Under the pieces are notes generated by a model. The model had not been told where the DNA came from. It saw only the letters and a list, made by a program, of their open reading frames with translations, and made no database searches. From Paracoccus alkenifer (GTDB taxonomy: Bacteria; Pseudomonadota; Alphaproteobacteria; Rhodobacterales; Rhodobacteraceae), in assembly GCF_900108405.1 (NCBI RefSeq), contig NZ_FNXG01000004.1, positions 248,001 through 312,000 of the forward strand: a stretch of DNA of 64,000 nucleotides. Direction: 5' to 3'. Made by a program: the position numbers and the translations under genes. Of this stretch, positions 1-9,626 are shown piece after piece. Each line of letters opens with the position of its first letter. Positions within the stretch are counted from its first letter, which is position 1.

Positions 1-702
1 CGCGAGGGCCCCCAGCACCAGGCCTTTCAGAATATCCCGGAACGCTGGATCAATTCCGGTCAGCGTCTGCGTCACCGAGCTGTGCGGGCCGACAGCAACG
101 GGTCGCGGGTCGGTGTTCCCGCCATACCAGCTATCGACGAAGCCTCCGCCTCCGGGTGCTGCGTCGAACCAGCCCGCTACCGCCGCCGCTATCGCCGCAG
201 GATCGGTCAGCCCCGCGACCTGCGCCCGTGCATCTGCCAGGATCGCCGCCGGATCACCAAGCGGTCGGGTTTCGACCGCGGTGCCGGACAGGACGAACCG
301 CCCCCCGACATCGACGTTCATCAGGTTGATGACAGCGTCAAGATCATCCCGGGCCTGCCGCGAGCGGATGGTGATGCTGGTATTGTCCATCGCCGAGCCG
401 CCGGACAACATCCCGGTCCCGATCTCGGAGCCGATCTTGCCGATAGCCTCGAGCGCGGATTGGAGCCCGGCCAGTTCGCCCTGCGCGATGGCCGAGGTTT
501 CGCGATACGCCGTCAATGCGGTCAGCCGCGATTCGATCTGAGCCAGACGGCCGAAATTACCGCCGACAGCCTGGGCGAGATCGGATTTCACGCCGCTTGC
601 CGCTTCCTGCGTCAGGGTGAGCAGCCGGGATTTCAACTGCACATTGGCTTGCCGAAGCAGCGCCGCGCGTGACAGATCGCCGATCGAAACACTATTGGTC
701 AT
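1..702 (-). CDS. flgL: Flagellar hook-associated protein 3 (hook-filament junction), partial
   Basis: Hook-filament junction protein. The visible 234 residues begin MTNSVSIGDLSRAALLRQAN and run as a flagellin-like N-terminal helical domain (coiled heptads through about residue 60), with the variable middle and the MNVDVGGRFVLSGT stretch typical of FlgL/flagellin-type proteins. The 3' end lies beyond the left edge. The start codon overlaps the flgK stop (ATGA at 699-702), so it is translationally coupled to flgK. The order motB-flgE-flgK-flgL is the usual one in Rhodobacterales flagellar clusters. The alternative, a true flagellin, is unlikely because of position directly after flgK. Confidence 0.88.
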   Translation of the reverse strand, partial: MTNSVSIGDLSRAALLRQANVQLKSRLLTLTQEAASGVKSDLAQAVGGNFGRLAQIESRLTALTAYRETSAIAQGELAGLQSALEAIGKIGSEIGTGMLSGGSAMDNTSITIRSRQARDDLDAVINLMNVDVGGRFVLSGTAVETRPLGDPAAILADARAQVAGLTDPAAIAAAVAGWFDAAPGGGGFVDSWYGGNTDPRPVAVGPHSSVTQTLTGIDPAFRDILKGLVLGALA

Positions 703-2159
703 GTCAGCCTCAATATCGTCATGATCATCTCGTCCACCGCCTTGAGAACACGGGCATTGGCCGCATAGGCGCGTTCAAGCGCGAGCAGCGCCTCTACCTC
801 GCGGTCCGTGTCGACGCCGTCCTGCTGTAGCAGCGTTGCATAGGTCGAGGATTGGGCCGAGGCCGCGCCAAGGACGCGCTCTGCGTCGAGGCGCCCCGAG
901 GCAGCGAAAGAGGTCATCTCGGCCGCCATGACCGCAGCGGTGCGCGGCCGCGAACTCATCCCCTGAGGCGCGGCGGTGCGGGGCGTGTCCAGCGCGTTCT
1001 TCATCGCCAATAGCAGGCCCGAGGCACCCGCCGGCCCCGGGGCTGCCGAACCCAGGCCGTCGCGCAGCCGCCAGATCTCGCCGCCCGCGGTCGGGTCTGC
1101 CGCCGGGTTCAGCGACAAACGCTGGGCCAGCCCCGGCGCTGCCGGTGGCATGACACGCGCCCCCGCATCGGTGAACAGCCCGGGATCGGCCGCGCCCAGC
1201 GTCGGATCAACGGCGCTGTCTGCAAAACGGTCGTGCAGGTCAAGCGCAGCCGCATCCAGCCGCGCTTGTGCGGCGGGCGCGTCGACATCGCGAATCTGGA
1301 AATTGGCGGCCAGGCGACCGCCCCCGTAGCGCCCCATCTGCGCGGCCGGGATCTCTTCGCCATTGACGAACAGCAGGCCAAGGGGCGCAGCCCCGGCGCC
1401 CGAGGCCGCGGTCACCTGTCCGGCCGCGACGAATTCAAAACGGGTGGGTTCGGAGCCGTCCAGCAACACCCCTCCGTTTGCGGTGAACAGGGCGACGCGC
1501 CCGCCTTCGCGGGGCATTTCCTTAAGCGGGACGATTTCGCCCAGCATGTCGATCAGGCGCTGGCGTTCATCTTGCAGGGCATTGGCGTCACCCCCCCCGC
1601 CCAGCTGCGTCGCGATCTGGCGGTTGAGGTCCGCGATGCGCTCAAGGCCGGAGTTCAGGGTCGCCACATCCTGCGCAATGGCCTGGTCGGCCACGCTGCG
1701 CGCCTGCTGGATGGTGTTTCCCATCGTGTTATAGGCGCCCGCCAGCGACGCGGCAGCGGAAAGAACCCGGCCAAGACCGGCCTCATTTTCGGGGCGCGCC
1801 GAGGCCGCCGTCAAAGCCGCATCGAATTCCGAAAGCAGCGTGGTCAGCGCGCCGGGCTGGCCGGGCACCCCCATCATGTCGGACATGGATTTGTGAAAAT
1901 CCGCAAGCGTCTGCGCGTGCGAGGTCGCGGCCGAGGCCAGCCTGCCCTGCGCAAGCACCGAAGTGTTCACGATCCGCGCCACGCCATCGACCTGCACCCC
2001 GCCGCCGCCGGCCAGATAGGACCGGGACGATTGCTGCAAATCGCGGCGCGCATAGCCGGGGGTCAGCGCATTCGCCAGGTTCGAGGCGACGACCTCGGTC
2101 CCGCGCGAGGTGGCGACGATCCCCGAAACCGCGTTCGAGATGGCATTGGAAAGGCTCAT
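699..2159 (-). CDS. flgK: Flagellar hook-associated protein 1
   Basis: 486-residue HAP1, the first junction protein on the hook. The N-terminus MSLSNAISNAVSGIVATSRG and the following ASNLANALTPGYARRD are the flagellar rod/hook N-terminal motif (SNLANxxTPGY). The C-terminus, EVEALLALERAYAANARVLKA followed by DEMIMTIL, is the conserved axial C-terminal helix. The family is often a little larger, so this is a compact form typical of alphaproteobacteria. It lies 33 bp after flgE and overlaps flgL by 4 bp; export is by the flagellar type III apparatus, and no signal peptide is present. Confidence 0.93.
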   Translation of the reverse strand: MSLSNAISNAVSGIVATSRGTEVVASNLANALTPGYARRDLQQSSRSYLAGGGGVQVDGVARIVNTSVLAQGRLASAATSHAQTLADFHKSMSDMMGVPGQPGALTTLLSEFDAALTAASARPENEAGLGRVLSAAASLAGAYNTMGNTIQQARSVADQAIAQDVATLNSGLERIADLNRQIATQLGGGGDANALQDERQRLIDMLGEIVPLKEMPREGGRVALFTANGGVLLDGSEPTRFEFVAAGQVTAASGAGAAPLGLLFVNGEEIPAAQMGRYGGGRLAANFQIRDVDAPAAQARLDAAALDLHDRFADSAVDPTLGAADPGLFTDAGARVMPPAAPGLAQRLSLNPAADPTAGGEIWRLRDGLGSAAPGPAGASGLLLAMKNALDTPRTAAPQGMSSRPRTAAVMAAEMTSFAASGRLDAERVLGAASAQSSTYATLLQQDGVDTDREVEALLALERAYAANARVLKAVDEMIMTILRLT

Positions 2160-2192
2160 GTCACGTCAGCCGCGGGCCTGCCGCGGTCCTCC

Positions 2193-3509
2193 TCAGCGCT
2201 TGATGTTGGTGGTTTCCTGAAGCATCTCATCCACCGTCTGGATGACCTTGGCGTTCGACGAATAGGCGCGCTGCGTCTGGATCAGATCCGTCAGCTCATG
2301 CGCAACGTCGGTGGTCGAATTCTCGCGCGCATACCCCACCACGGCCCCTGTCGGGCCATCGCCGGCATCCCACAGAAAGAACGATCCGGACTGGGCGGAC
2401 ACCTGATAGGTCTGGCTGTCCAGCGCGATCAGGCCGTTCAGATTGGGAACGTCCACCAGCGGAATCTGCGCGATCGTGCGGGTAAAGCCGGTGTCATAGG
2501 TCACCCGCAGCATCCCGTGCTCGTCGATCTCGACCGTCGAGAAATTGCCGACCGGAGAACCGTTCTTGGCGATATTCGTCGGCGCGAAGCTGGCTTCCAG
2601 CTGGGTCAGGCCGTTGGGATCGCCCAGCCGGCCGATGGAAACCGCGATGGGGCCGCCCTGCACGTTCAGCGCCAGTTCACCGGTGGCAGGATCATAGCCG
2701 CCGCCCGAAAGGACCGTCACCGACTGTAGCGTGCCGCCGTAGGTCTGGCTGTCGTCGAACACCATCTCGTAGCTGCCGATCAGGTTCACGGCCGGGTCCA
2801 TCGCCGAATCGCGGATTTCCATCGTCCAGCTGTTGCTGGGCAGCGGCCCGGTCGACGGCACGGGCACAAAGGTGATGTGCAGGCTTTCCGACGCGCCGAG
2901 GTTTCCGAAATATTCGATCGCCGTCGTTTCAGGCAGGCCGGCCGCGCCCGGCCTTGTCGCGCCGGCGGGCAGGTTGATGCCCAGATGCATCCGCGTGGTG
3001 GGGTCGCCCGAGGTCTGGTGATGGTTCAGCACCACCGGTTGCAGCCCCGCGACGCTGTCGCGGGCATTCAGCGGAATGGTGCCGTCCGCCAGGGCCGGCC
3101 AGCCCAGCAACACCAGCCCCGAATCGGTCTTGAGCACCCCGTTGGCATCGGGCCGGAACGACCCCGTGGGCGTCATCATCATCGGCTGGTTGCCCAACCC
3201 GCCATCAAGATAGACCGAAGGGATAACCGGCAACATCCCGCGCCCCGAGACCGCGATGTCCAGCGAATGGGACGAAGACACCAGCCCGCCCTTTTCGTCC
3301 ACCAGCCGGGTGGTCAAGGTCCGGACACCCCCCGAGGCGTAGACCCCGGTGCCGCGCGCCTGGTTGATGACCATGCTTTCAAAGTCGGTGTTCAGCCGCT
3401 TGTAGCCATAGGTTCCCGAGTTCGCGATATTGTCCGAAATGCTTGCAAGACGCGCCGCGTTGGCGGCCAGACCGGATACTCCGGCATGAAGGGACGAAGA
3501 AATCGTCAT
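2193..3509 (-). CDS. flgE: Flagellar hook protein
   Basis: 438-residue hook subunit. It starts MTISSSLHAGVSGLAANAAR and then ISDNIANSGTYGYKRLNTDF, the FlgE/F/G N-terminal signature; the end, LIQTQRAYSSNAKVIQTVDE, is the matching C-terminal motif. The ATG at 3509 is preferred over an in-frame GTG at 3518 because an AGGGTG ribosome-binding site sits about 7 bases upstream of the ATG. The gene lies 84 bp after motB on the same strand and 33 bp before flgK, probably one transcript. Confidence 0.92.
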   Translation of the reverse strand: MTISSSLHAGVSGLAANAARLASISDNIANSGTYGYKRLNTDFESMVINQARGTGVYASGGVRTLTTRLVDEKGGLVSSSHSLDIAVSGRGMLPVIPSVYLDGGLGNQPMMMTPTGSFRPDANGVLKTDSGLVLLGWPALADGTIPLNARDSVAGLQPVVLNHHQTSGDPTTRMHLGINLPAGATRPGAAGLPETTAIEYFGNLGASESLHITFVPVPSTGPLPSNSWTMEIRDSAMDPAVNLIGSYEMVFDDSQTYGGTLQSVTVLSGGGYDPATGELALNVQGGPIAVSIGRLGDPNGLTQLEASFAPTNIAKNGSPVGNFSTVEIDEHGMLRVTYDTGFTRTIAQIPLVDVPNLNGLIALDSQTYQVSAQSGSFFLWDAGDGPTGAVVGYARENSTTDVAHELTDLIQTQRAYSSNAKVIQTVDEMLQETTNIKR

Positions 3510-3593
3510 TCGGTTCACCCTGGTTGAATCATGTTGATCGGAGGATGCGCCAAAGAGTTTAATTTCCCCCTAATGGCGCCCGTCATCTGGCCT

Positions 3594-4361
3594 CTATCTA
3601 AGTAAAATCACCTCGATACGGTTGTTCTGAGGATCCATCGCATTGGAATTACGCGGTTTCTTGTCGCCATAGGCCGTGACCCGCTGGATGCGGCCTTCGT
3701 CAAGCCGCCCTTCGACCAGCAGGCGCCGGACGGCATGGGCACGCTGGTCCGACAGCGGCCAGACGGGGTTTTCCACCAGCATTTCCGGGAAACCCCGCAC
3801 ATGGCCGGCGATGGCCAGCTGATTTTTCGTGCGCCCCAGCACCGTCGCCAGAATCGCGGTCAGTTCGCGCAAGGCGGGGGTGGGTTCGGCTGATTCGCCG
3901 TGGAAAAGCGGCTCGTCGATGATATCGCCCAGCTCGATCACCAGCCCCTCGTCGGTGACGCGGGTCACGACATGGCGCAGCAGGTTCACCCGCTGCATCG
4001 ATTCGGCACCGGTGCCGGTCAGGGCGTTCTGAATCGCCTGTTCGATTTCCTGCATCTGCCGGTCGGCCGAAGGCGTATAGGCCGCGCTCTGGTCCGCAGG
4101 GGGATCGTCCGATTCGCCGCCGTCCAGGCCCATCGCGGCCGCAGCCGGGGCGTGGACGATGGTCGGGTCGAAATATTCCGCCAACCCCTGACGCTGCTTT
4201 TCCGTGGTCGCGTTCAGCAGCCACATCAGCAGGAAAAACGCCATCATCGCGGTGACGAAATCCGCATATGCGACCTTCCACGCGCCGCCGTGGTGCGATT
4301 CCTCGGCCACGGCGGCGCAGCGCCGGATGATGACCGTCATGGAATTCTGTTTCGACGCCAT
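3594..4361 (-). CDS. motB: Flagellar motor stator protein MotB (OmpA/MotB family)
   Basis: 255-residue stator component that anchors the motor to peptidoglycan. The N-terminal stretch HHGGAWKVAYADFVTAMMAF followed by FLLMWLLNATT (about residues 24-52) is the classical MotB proton-channel transmembrane helix; the Asp of YADFV is the proton-binding residue. The C-terminal half (about 140-255) is an OmpA-like peptidoglycan-binding domain with IAGHVRGFPE, LSDQRAHAVRRLLV and a final NNRIEVILLR. The start at 4361 has a GGGGGTG ribosome-binding site; an internal ATG at 4340 is possible. No motA is in the window. It heads the visible flagellar transcript. Confidence 0.92.
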   Translation of the reverse strand: MASKQNSMTVIIRRCAAVAEESHHGGAWKVAYADFVTAMMAFFLLMWLLNATTEKQRQGLAEYFDPTIVHAPAAAAMGLDGGESDDPPADQSAAYTPSADRQMQEIEQAIQNALTGTGAESMQRVNLLRHVVTRVTDEGLVIELGDIIDEPLFHGESAEPTPALRELTAILATVLGRTKNQLAIAGHVRGFPEMLVENPVWPLSDQRAHAVRRLLVEGRLDEGRIQRVTAYGDKKPRNSNAMDPQNNRIEVILLR

Positions 4362-4427
4362 CGGCGCACCCCCGGATTACCCAAGGGTCAGCCATAGCAG
4401 ACGCAACCTTGCCCGCGGGTTAACCGA

Positions 4428-6017
4428 TCAAATGCCGCGTATTTCCTCGCGCATCATCATGGCGGCCTTTTCCGCGATCATGATGGTGGGGGCGTTGGTG
4501 TTGCCCGATGTGATCACAGGCATCACCGAGGCATCGACCACGCGCAGCCCCTGCACCCCGCGCACCCGCAGCCGCGGGTCCACCACGGCATCGTCGCCGG
4601 CACCCATCCGCGCCGTGCCCACCGGGTGGAAGATGGTCGAGCCGACCGTGCCGGCGGCCTCGGCCAGTTCCTCGTCGCTCTGGAACGCGGCGCCGGGCTT
4701 CATTTCCTCGGGGCGATAGCGGGCCATCGGCTCGGCCGCCATGATGCGTCGGGTCAGGCGGATCGCGCGCGCCGCGGTCAGGCGGTCGCCGGGGGTGGAC
4801 AGGTAGTTCGGCGCGATCTCGGGCGCGCGCATCGGGTCGGCCGAGGTGATGCGCACATGCCCGCGGCTTTCGGGGCGCAGGTGGCAGACGCTGGCGGTGA
4901 TCGCGGGAAAATCATGCAGCGGCTGGCCGAACGCCTCGAGGCTCAGCGGCTGGACGTGCCATTCCAGATCCGGCGTCGCCACATCGGGGCTTGAGCGCGC
5001 GAACGCCCCCAGCTGGCTGGGTGCCATGCTCATCGGGCCGGTGCGGCGCAGCAGATATTCCGCGCCGATCATCCCCCGCCCCCACCAGCGCCGGGCCATC
5101 TGGTTCAGCGTGCGCGCACCCGAGACCTTCCACGCGCAGCGCAATTGCAGGTGATCCTGAAGATTCTCGCCCACCGGGGCGTCGCGGCGCACCGCGATGC
5201 CCATGTCCTGCAACAGCGCCCCCGGGCCAATGCCCGAGAGTTGCAGGATCTGCGGCGTGTTGATGGCGCCGGCCGACAGCACCACCTGGGCCCCGCGCAC
5301 CACCTCGACCGCGCCGTCGGCGAACAGCTCGAGCCCCACCGCGCGGTCGCCCTCGAACACGACGCGGCGGACGTGGCGGCCGGTCATCACGGTCAAGTTC
5401 GGCCGCTTCATCGCCGGGCGCAGAAAGGCGCGGGCGGCCGAGACCCGCCAGCCGTTTTTCTGGCTGACCTTGAAATAGCCCACGCCCTCGTTGTCGCCGG
5501 TGTTGAAATCGTCGCTGGCGGGGATCCCCTCGGCCTGCGCGGCCTGCGCCCAGTCGTCAAGAATGTCCCAGCGCAGCCGCTGCCGCTCGATCCGCCAGGG
5601 GCCGCCCTCGCCGTGATGTTCGGACGCGCCGTCAACGTAATCCTCGGATTTCAGGAACAGCGGCTGCACGTCGTCCCAGCCCCAGCCGGTGCAGCCAAGC
5701 TGGCGCCAGTGGTCGTAATCGGCGGCCTGCCCGCGCAGATACAGCATCCCGTTGATCGAACTGCACCCGCCCAGCACCTTGCCGCGCGGATACAGCAACT
5801 GCCGACCGTGCAGCCCGGGGTCGGGGGCGGTCTTGTACATCCAGTCGGTGCGCGGGTTGCCAATGCAGTAGAGATAGCCGATCGGCACATGGATCCATGG
5901 ATAGCGGTCGCTTTCGCCGGCCTCGATCAGCAGGACGCGCAGGCGCGGATCTTCGGACAGCCGCGCGGCAAGGACGCAGCCGGCGCTGCCCGCCCCCGCG
6001 ATGACGACATCATGCAT
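4428..6017 (-). CDS. GMC family FAD oxidoreductase (choline-dehydrogenase-like)
   Basis: 529-residue glucose-methanol-choline oxidoreductase. [20 protein letters not shown] is the N-terminal Rossmann FAD fold; [20 protein letters not shown] is the first GMC signature region and [19 protein letters not shown] the second. The end, [10 protein letters not shown]...[20 protein letters not shown], is the GMC C-terminal substrate domain with the catalytic His of FHPVGT. It oxidises a primary or secondary alcohol to an aldehyde or ketone; the substrate cannot be told. The ATG at 6017 was chosen because the FAD motif follows immediately. It stands alone on the minus strand, 66 bp upstream of motB, with no betB or betI beside it, which argues against dedicated choline oxidation. 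Confidence 0.88.
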   Translation of the reverse strand: MHDVVIAGAGSAGCVLAARLSEDPRLRVLLIEAGESDRYPWIHVPIGYLYCIGNPRTDWMYKTAPDPGLHGRQLLYPRGKVLGGCSSINGMLYLRGQAADYDHWRQLGCTGWGWDDVQPLFLKSEDYVDGASEHHGEGGPWRIERQRLRWDILDDWAQAAQAEGIPASDDFNTGDNEGVGYFKVSQKNGWRVSAARAFLRPAMKRPNLTVMTGRHVRRVVFEGDRAVGLELFADGAVEVVRGAQVVLSAGAINTPQILQLSGIGPGALLQDMGIAVRRDAPVGENLQDHLQLRCAWKVSGARTLNQMARRWWGRGMIGAEYLLRRTGPMSMAPSQLGAFARSSPDVATPDLEWHVQPLSLEAFGQPLHDFPAITASVCHLRPESRGHVRITSADPMRAPEIAPNYLSTPGDRLTAARAIRLTRRIMAAEPMARYRPEEMKPGAAFQSDEELAEAAGTVGSTIFHPVGTARMGAGDDAVVDPRLRVRGVQGLRVVDASVMPVITSGNTNAPTIMIAEKAAMMMREEIRGI

Positions 6018-6142
6018 TCGACCACTCCCATCTTTCCCGCCCCACGCTAGCAAAGCCGCATCCCGACGCAAAGCTGCGTATCCGCGTCACTTTGCCGGGG
6101 CACCCAGCTTGCGCGGTGCCCGGATCGGGCTAGATTATCCCC

Positions 6143-6868
6143 ATGATAGAGGCGGGACAGTTCGACCTGGAAACCGGCGCGGGGCTGATGGCCTGTCCGC
6201 GCTGCGACGCGCTGCATGTCGAGGACGAGCTGTCCGAGGGCGAAACCGCCCGCTGCATCCGCTGCGCCAAGGTGCTGGGCCGGCCGCGGGCCGGCGCGTT
6301 CACCCAGATCGTGGCGCTGTCGGTCACCTCGCTGGTGCTGATGATCGCGGCGATCTTTTTCCCGTTCCTGGAAATCTCGCGCATGGGGTTCGGCAACGCC
6401 ACCTCGCTGTTCGGGGTGGCGCTGGCGTTTTCCCATGGCTGGCTGATGCCGCTGACGGTGGCGATGCTGGGCTTTGTCGTCGGGTTGCCGGCGCTGCGGG
6501 CATTGCTGCTGGTCTATGTGCTGTTGCCGATGCGCGGCGACGGCCCGCCCGCGCGCCACGCGGGCGAGGCGTTCCGCCTGTCCGAGTTGCTGCGCCCGTG
6601 GTCGATGGCCGAGATCTTCGTGATCGGCACCTCGGTCGCGCTGGTCAAGGTGGCGGGGCTGGCGACCGTCAGCCTTGGCCCCGCGTTCTGGGCGTTCTGC
6701 GGGCTGATCGTGGTGGGCGCGGCCAGCAACGTGTTCACCTGTTCGGCCACGATCTGGGACACGCTTGAGGACCGCGGCGCCTTTACCGACGGGCGCGAGG
6801 TGGTCGCCGACCCGCAGGCTGTCGCGCAACGCCGCAGCCGCATCGCCACCGGCGGGCGCGCCGGATGA
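6143..6868 (+). CDS. pqiA: Paraquat-inducible protein A domain, first half (PqiA-N)
   Basis: 241-residue inner-membrane protein of the PqiABC intermembrane lipid transport system. A zinc-ribbon-like pair, CPRC and CIRC (about residues 19-45), is followed by four hydrophobic segments characteristic of the PqiA domain (IFFPFLEISRMGFG, FGVALAFSHGWLMPLTVAML). Escherichia coli PqiA carries two such domains in one chain; here they are two genes. The stop overlaps the start of the second half by ATGA at 6865-6868. It is the first gene of an operon running to pqiC. Confidence 0.87.
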   Translation: MIEAGQFDLETGAGLMACPRCDALHVEDELSEGETARCIRCAKVLGRPRAGAFTQIVALSVTSLVLMIAAIFFPFLEISRMGFGNATSLFGVALAFSHGWLMPLTVAMLGFVVGLPALRALLLVYVLLPMRGDGPPARHAGEAFRLSELLRPWSMAEIFVIGTSVALVKVAGLATVSLGPAFWAFCGLIVVGAASNVFTCSATIWDTLEDRGAFTDGREVVADPQAVAQRRSRIATGGRAG

Positions 6869-7554
6869 GCGCGCGCCCCCTGCCGCCGCCGCCCGAGACG
6901 CAAGACGACAGCCCCGTCCTGACCGCCCATCGCGCCGGGCTGATCGGCTGCCGCGGCTGCGGGCGGGTCTGGCCTCATGCAACCGAGTTCTGCGGCCGCT
7001 GCGGGGCGCATATCTACCCGCCCGACCGGCGCAGCCTGCAGGCGGTCTGGGCGTGGTGGCTGGCGGGGCTGATCTTCTATATCCCGGCCAACCTGCTGCC
7101 GATGCTCAAGACGCGGACTTTCGGCGGGCTGGCCGGCAACAGCGAAGCCACCATCGTGGGCGGGGTGATCGAGCTGCTGCATTACGGCAACTACGGGGTG
7201 GCGGCGGTGGTTTTTGTCGCCTCGATCATCGTGCCGATCGGCAAGTTCCTGGTGATCGCGTGGCTTGCCACCGTCGCCGGACGGCCCGCCACCGTGGAAT
7301 CGGCCCACACAAGGCTGCGCGCGCTGGAGGCGGTCGAGTTCATCGGCCGCTGGTCGATGATCGACGTGTTCGTCGTGGCGATCCTGTCGGCGCTGGTGCA
7401 GCTGGGATTCGTCGCCTCGATCCACCCCGGACCGGCGGCGGTCAGCTTTGCGCTGTCGGTTGCCTTCACGATGCTTTCCGCACAAAGCTTTGATCCGCGG
7501 CTGATCTGGCGCGGATTGCCGCTTCGGACCCGCAGGGACAGGACCGCCGAATGA
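6865..7554 (+). CDS. Paraquat-inducible protein A domain, second half (PqiA-C)
   Basis: 229-residue membrane protein. It has a zinc-ribbon pair, CRGC and CGRC (about residues 31-50), then a PqiA domain with LIFYIPANLLPMLKTRTFGG, GGVIELLHYGNYGVAAVVF and IGRWSMIDVFVVAILSALVQ. It corresponds to the second PqiA repeat of enterobacterial PqiA. Both junctions are ATGA overlaps (with the first half at 6865 and with pqiB at 7551), so the three proteins are translationally coupled and presumably form one complex. Confidence 0.87.
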   Translation: MSARPLPPPPETQDDSPVLTAHRAGLIGCRGCGRVWPHATEFCGRCGAHIYPPDRRSLQAVWAWWLAGLIFYIPANLLPMLKTRTFGGLAGNSEATIVGGVIELLHYGNYGVAAVVFVASIIVPIGKFLVIAWLATVAGRPATVESAHTRLRALEAVEFIGRWSMIDVFVVAILSALVQLGFVASIHPGPAAVSFALSVAFTMLSAQSFDPRLIWRGLPLRTRRDRTAE

Positions 7555-9623
7555 CCGACACTCGCCCCCCTGAACACACCCCCGCGCCCGCCCCGCTGCG
7601 CCCGGCGCATCCCGTCCGGCGCACCGCGGCGCGGGCGGCGCGGGCCGGGGTCTCGGTCATCTGGGCGGTGCCGATCATCGCGCTGCTGGTCACGCTGGCG
7701 CTGGCCTGGAACGCCTATGCCGGGCGCGGCACGCTGGTTTCCGTCGGGTTCAAGGACGCCACCGGCATCACCCCCGGCGAAACCCTGCTGAAATTCCGCG
7801 AAATCACCGTCGGCCAGGTCGAGGCCGTCCGCTTTACCCACGATCTCGAACAGGTGATCGTGGACATGCGGGTGGACAAGGACATTGCCCAGTTCATCGA
7901 CGACGACGCCGAATTCTGGATCGTGCGCCCGCAGGTCTCGGCACAGGGGATCTCGCGGCTGGACACGGTGCTGACCGGCGCCTTCATCGAAGGCTGGTGG
8001 GACAGCGAGCCGGGCACCACCGAACTTGAGGTCCATCGCGGGCTGGAACGCGCGCCGCTGACGCGCAGCAACGAACGCGGCACCTGGGTGCGGCTGTCCG
8101 CCACCGACGCCGCCGGGATGAGCGAGGGCGCCCCGATCCTGTATCACGGGCTGGCGGTGGGGCAGATGCAGAACCTGCGCCTGTCGGAATCCGGCGAAAC
8201 CGTCGTCGCCGACGTGTTCATCGAGGCCCCGCACGACCGCCGGCTGACCACCACCACCGTGTTCTGGGATGTCTCGGGGTTCGGGATCTCACTGGGGCCG
8301 CAAGGGATCGCGCTGAACATCGGCTCGCTGGCCTCGGTGGTGCAGGGGGGCGCGGAATTCGCCACGCTGTCCTCGGGCGGCGCTCCGGTCGCGGCGGGGC
8401 ATGTGTTCCACCTGCAACCCGACCGCGAGACAGCGCGCGACAGCCTGTTCGCCACCTCGCCCGAGGAAGAGCTGCGCCTGACCATGCTGCTTCCCGAGGC
8501 GGTGCGCGGCCTGCCGGTCGGCGCCGACGTGCAGTTCCAGGGGCTGAGGGTTGGCCGCATCACCAATCTGGCCGTGCGCGTCTCGGCCGAGGACGGCGAG
8601 GTGTTTCAGGACATCACCCTGGCCGTGTCGCCCCAGCGCATGGGCCTGCCCGCGGACGCCGGCCCCGCCGAGGCGCTGGAGTTCCTGTCCCAGCTTGTCG
8701 CCGAACAGGGGCTGCGGGCGCGGGTCGCGGGGGCGGGGCTGCTGGGCACCTCGCTGATGGTCGAGCTGGTCGAGCTGCCCGACACAGCCCCCGCGCGGAT
8801 CGACGCCACCGCCGAACCCTTTGCCATAATTCCCGCAGCGCCCCCGGATTTGTCGGATGTCTCGGCCACCGCGCAGGGGCTGATGACGCGGCTGGGCAAG
8901 CTCAAGCTGGAAGAGCTGCTGAAATCCGCCACCGACATGATGGACAGCGTGACCGCCATCGCCGCCTCGCAGGATACCCGCGCCATCCCCGAATCGCTGC
9001 GCAAGGCCAGCGACGAAATCGGCGCCGCGGCCGCCGACATCAGCGCGATTTCCGCCGAGCTGCGGGGCGGCGGGCTGGCCGGGCGCATCGGGCAGGCGCT
9101 GGACGACACCGCCGCCGCCGCCAAGGCGGTGACCGCGGCCGCAGCCGACGTGCCCTCGATGGTCGAGCAGATCGAGGCCGCCGCCGTCGCCGTCGAGGAA
9201 TTCGATTTTTCCGGCATCAGCGGCTCGGCCAAGGCGGTGGTGGACGATTTGCGCGCCATGCTGGGCAGCGAGGATGCCGAGCAGTTGCCGCGCAACCTGT
9301 CCGACACGCTCAAGGCCGCCTCGGCGCTGCTCGACGACCTGCGCGAGGGCGGCGCGGCCGGCAATCTGAACACGGCGCTGCAATCGGCGCGACGCGCGGC
9401 CGATCAGGTGGCCGAGGCCGCCAACACCCTGCCGGCGCTGGCGCAGCGGCTTCAGCGGCTGGCGGCGCGGGGCGAGCTGGTGATCGCCAGCTACGGCGAA
9501 CGCGGCGCCTTCAACACCGAAACCATCAACACCATGCGCAGCCTACGCCGCGCCGCCGAGGCGTTCGGCAGCCTTGCCACCACCATCGAGCGCAACCCCC
9601 GCGCCTTTATCCTGGGACGTTAG
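7551..9623 (+). CDS. pqiB: Intermembrane transport protein PqiB (three MCE domains)
   Basis: 690-residue MCE/MlaD-family protein predicted to form a periplasmic conduit between inner and outer membranes. One transmembrane helix (about 38-58, VSVIWAVPIIALLVTLALAW) is followed by three MCE domains: about 62-150 (VGFKDATGITPGETLLKFRE), 180-270 (ATDAAGMSEGAPILYHGLAV) and 305-420 (EAVRGLPVGADVQFQGLRVG). The region from about 440 to 690 is rich in Ala and amphipathic helices, as expected for the long needle-like C-terminal coiled coil. It overlaps the upstream gene by 4 bp and is followed by pqiC after 3 bp. Confidence 0.92.
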   Translation: MTDTRPPEHTPAPAPLRPAHPVRRTAARAARAGVSVIWAVPIIALLVTLALAWNAYAGRGTLVSVGFKDATGITPGETLLKFREITVGQVEAVRFTHDLEQVIVDMRVDKDIAQFIDDDAEFWIVRPQVSAQGISRLDTVLTGAFIEGWWDSEPGTTELEVHRGLERAPLTRSNERGTWVRLSATDAAGMSEGAPILYHGLAVGQMQNLRLSESGETVVADVFIEAPHDRRLTTTTVFWDVSGFGISLGPQGIALNIGSLASVVQGGAEFATLSSGGAPVAAGHVFHLQPDRETARDSLFATSPEEELRLTMLLPEAVRGLPVGADVQFQGLRVGRITNLAVRVSAEDGEVFQDITLAVSPQRMGLPADAGPAEALEFLSQLVAEQGLRARVAGAGLLGTSLMVELVELPDTAPARIDATAEPFAIIPAAPPDLSDVSATAQGLMTRLGKLKLEELLKSATDMMDSVTAIAASQDTRAIPESLRKASDEIGAAAADISAISAELRGGGLAGRIGQALDDTAAAAKAVTAAAADVPSMVEQIEAAAVAVEEFDFSGISGSAKAVVDDLRAMLGSEDAEQLPRNLSDTLKAASALLDDLREGGAAGNLNTALQSARRAADQVAEAANTLPALAQRLQRLAARGELVIASYGERGAFNTETINTMRSLRRAAEAFGSLATTIERNPRAFILGR

Positions 9624-9626
9624 ACC

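Noticed and set aside
4420..4425. TTAACC half-site of CtrA near motB
   Set aside because: A single half-site without a second TTAA at the right spacing, and it lies partly in the end of the GMC gene region; not enough to call.
4428..6017. betA choline dehydrogenase
   Set aside because: It belongs to the GMC family, but there is no betaine aldehyde dehydrogenase, betI or choline transporter nearby, so the specific symbol is not supported.
6143..9623. Pqi operon as a mammalian-cell-entry virulence system
   Set aside because: The MCE domains belong to the PqiB lineage with PqiA and PqiC beside it, which is a housekeeping lipid transport set.
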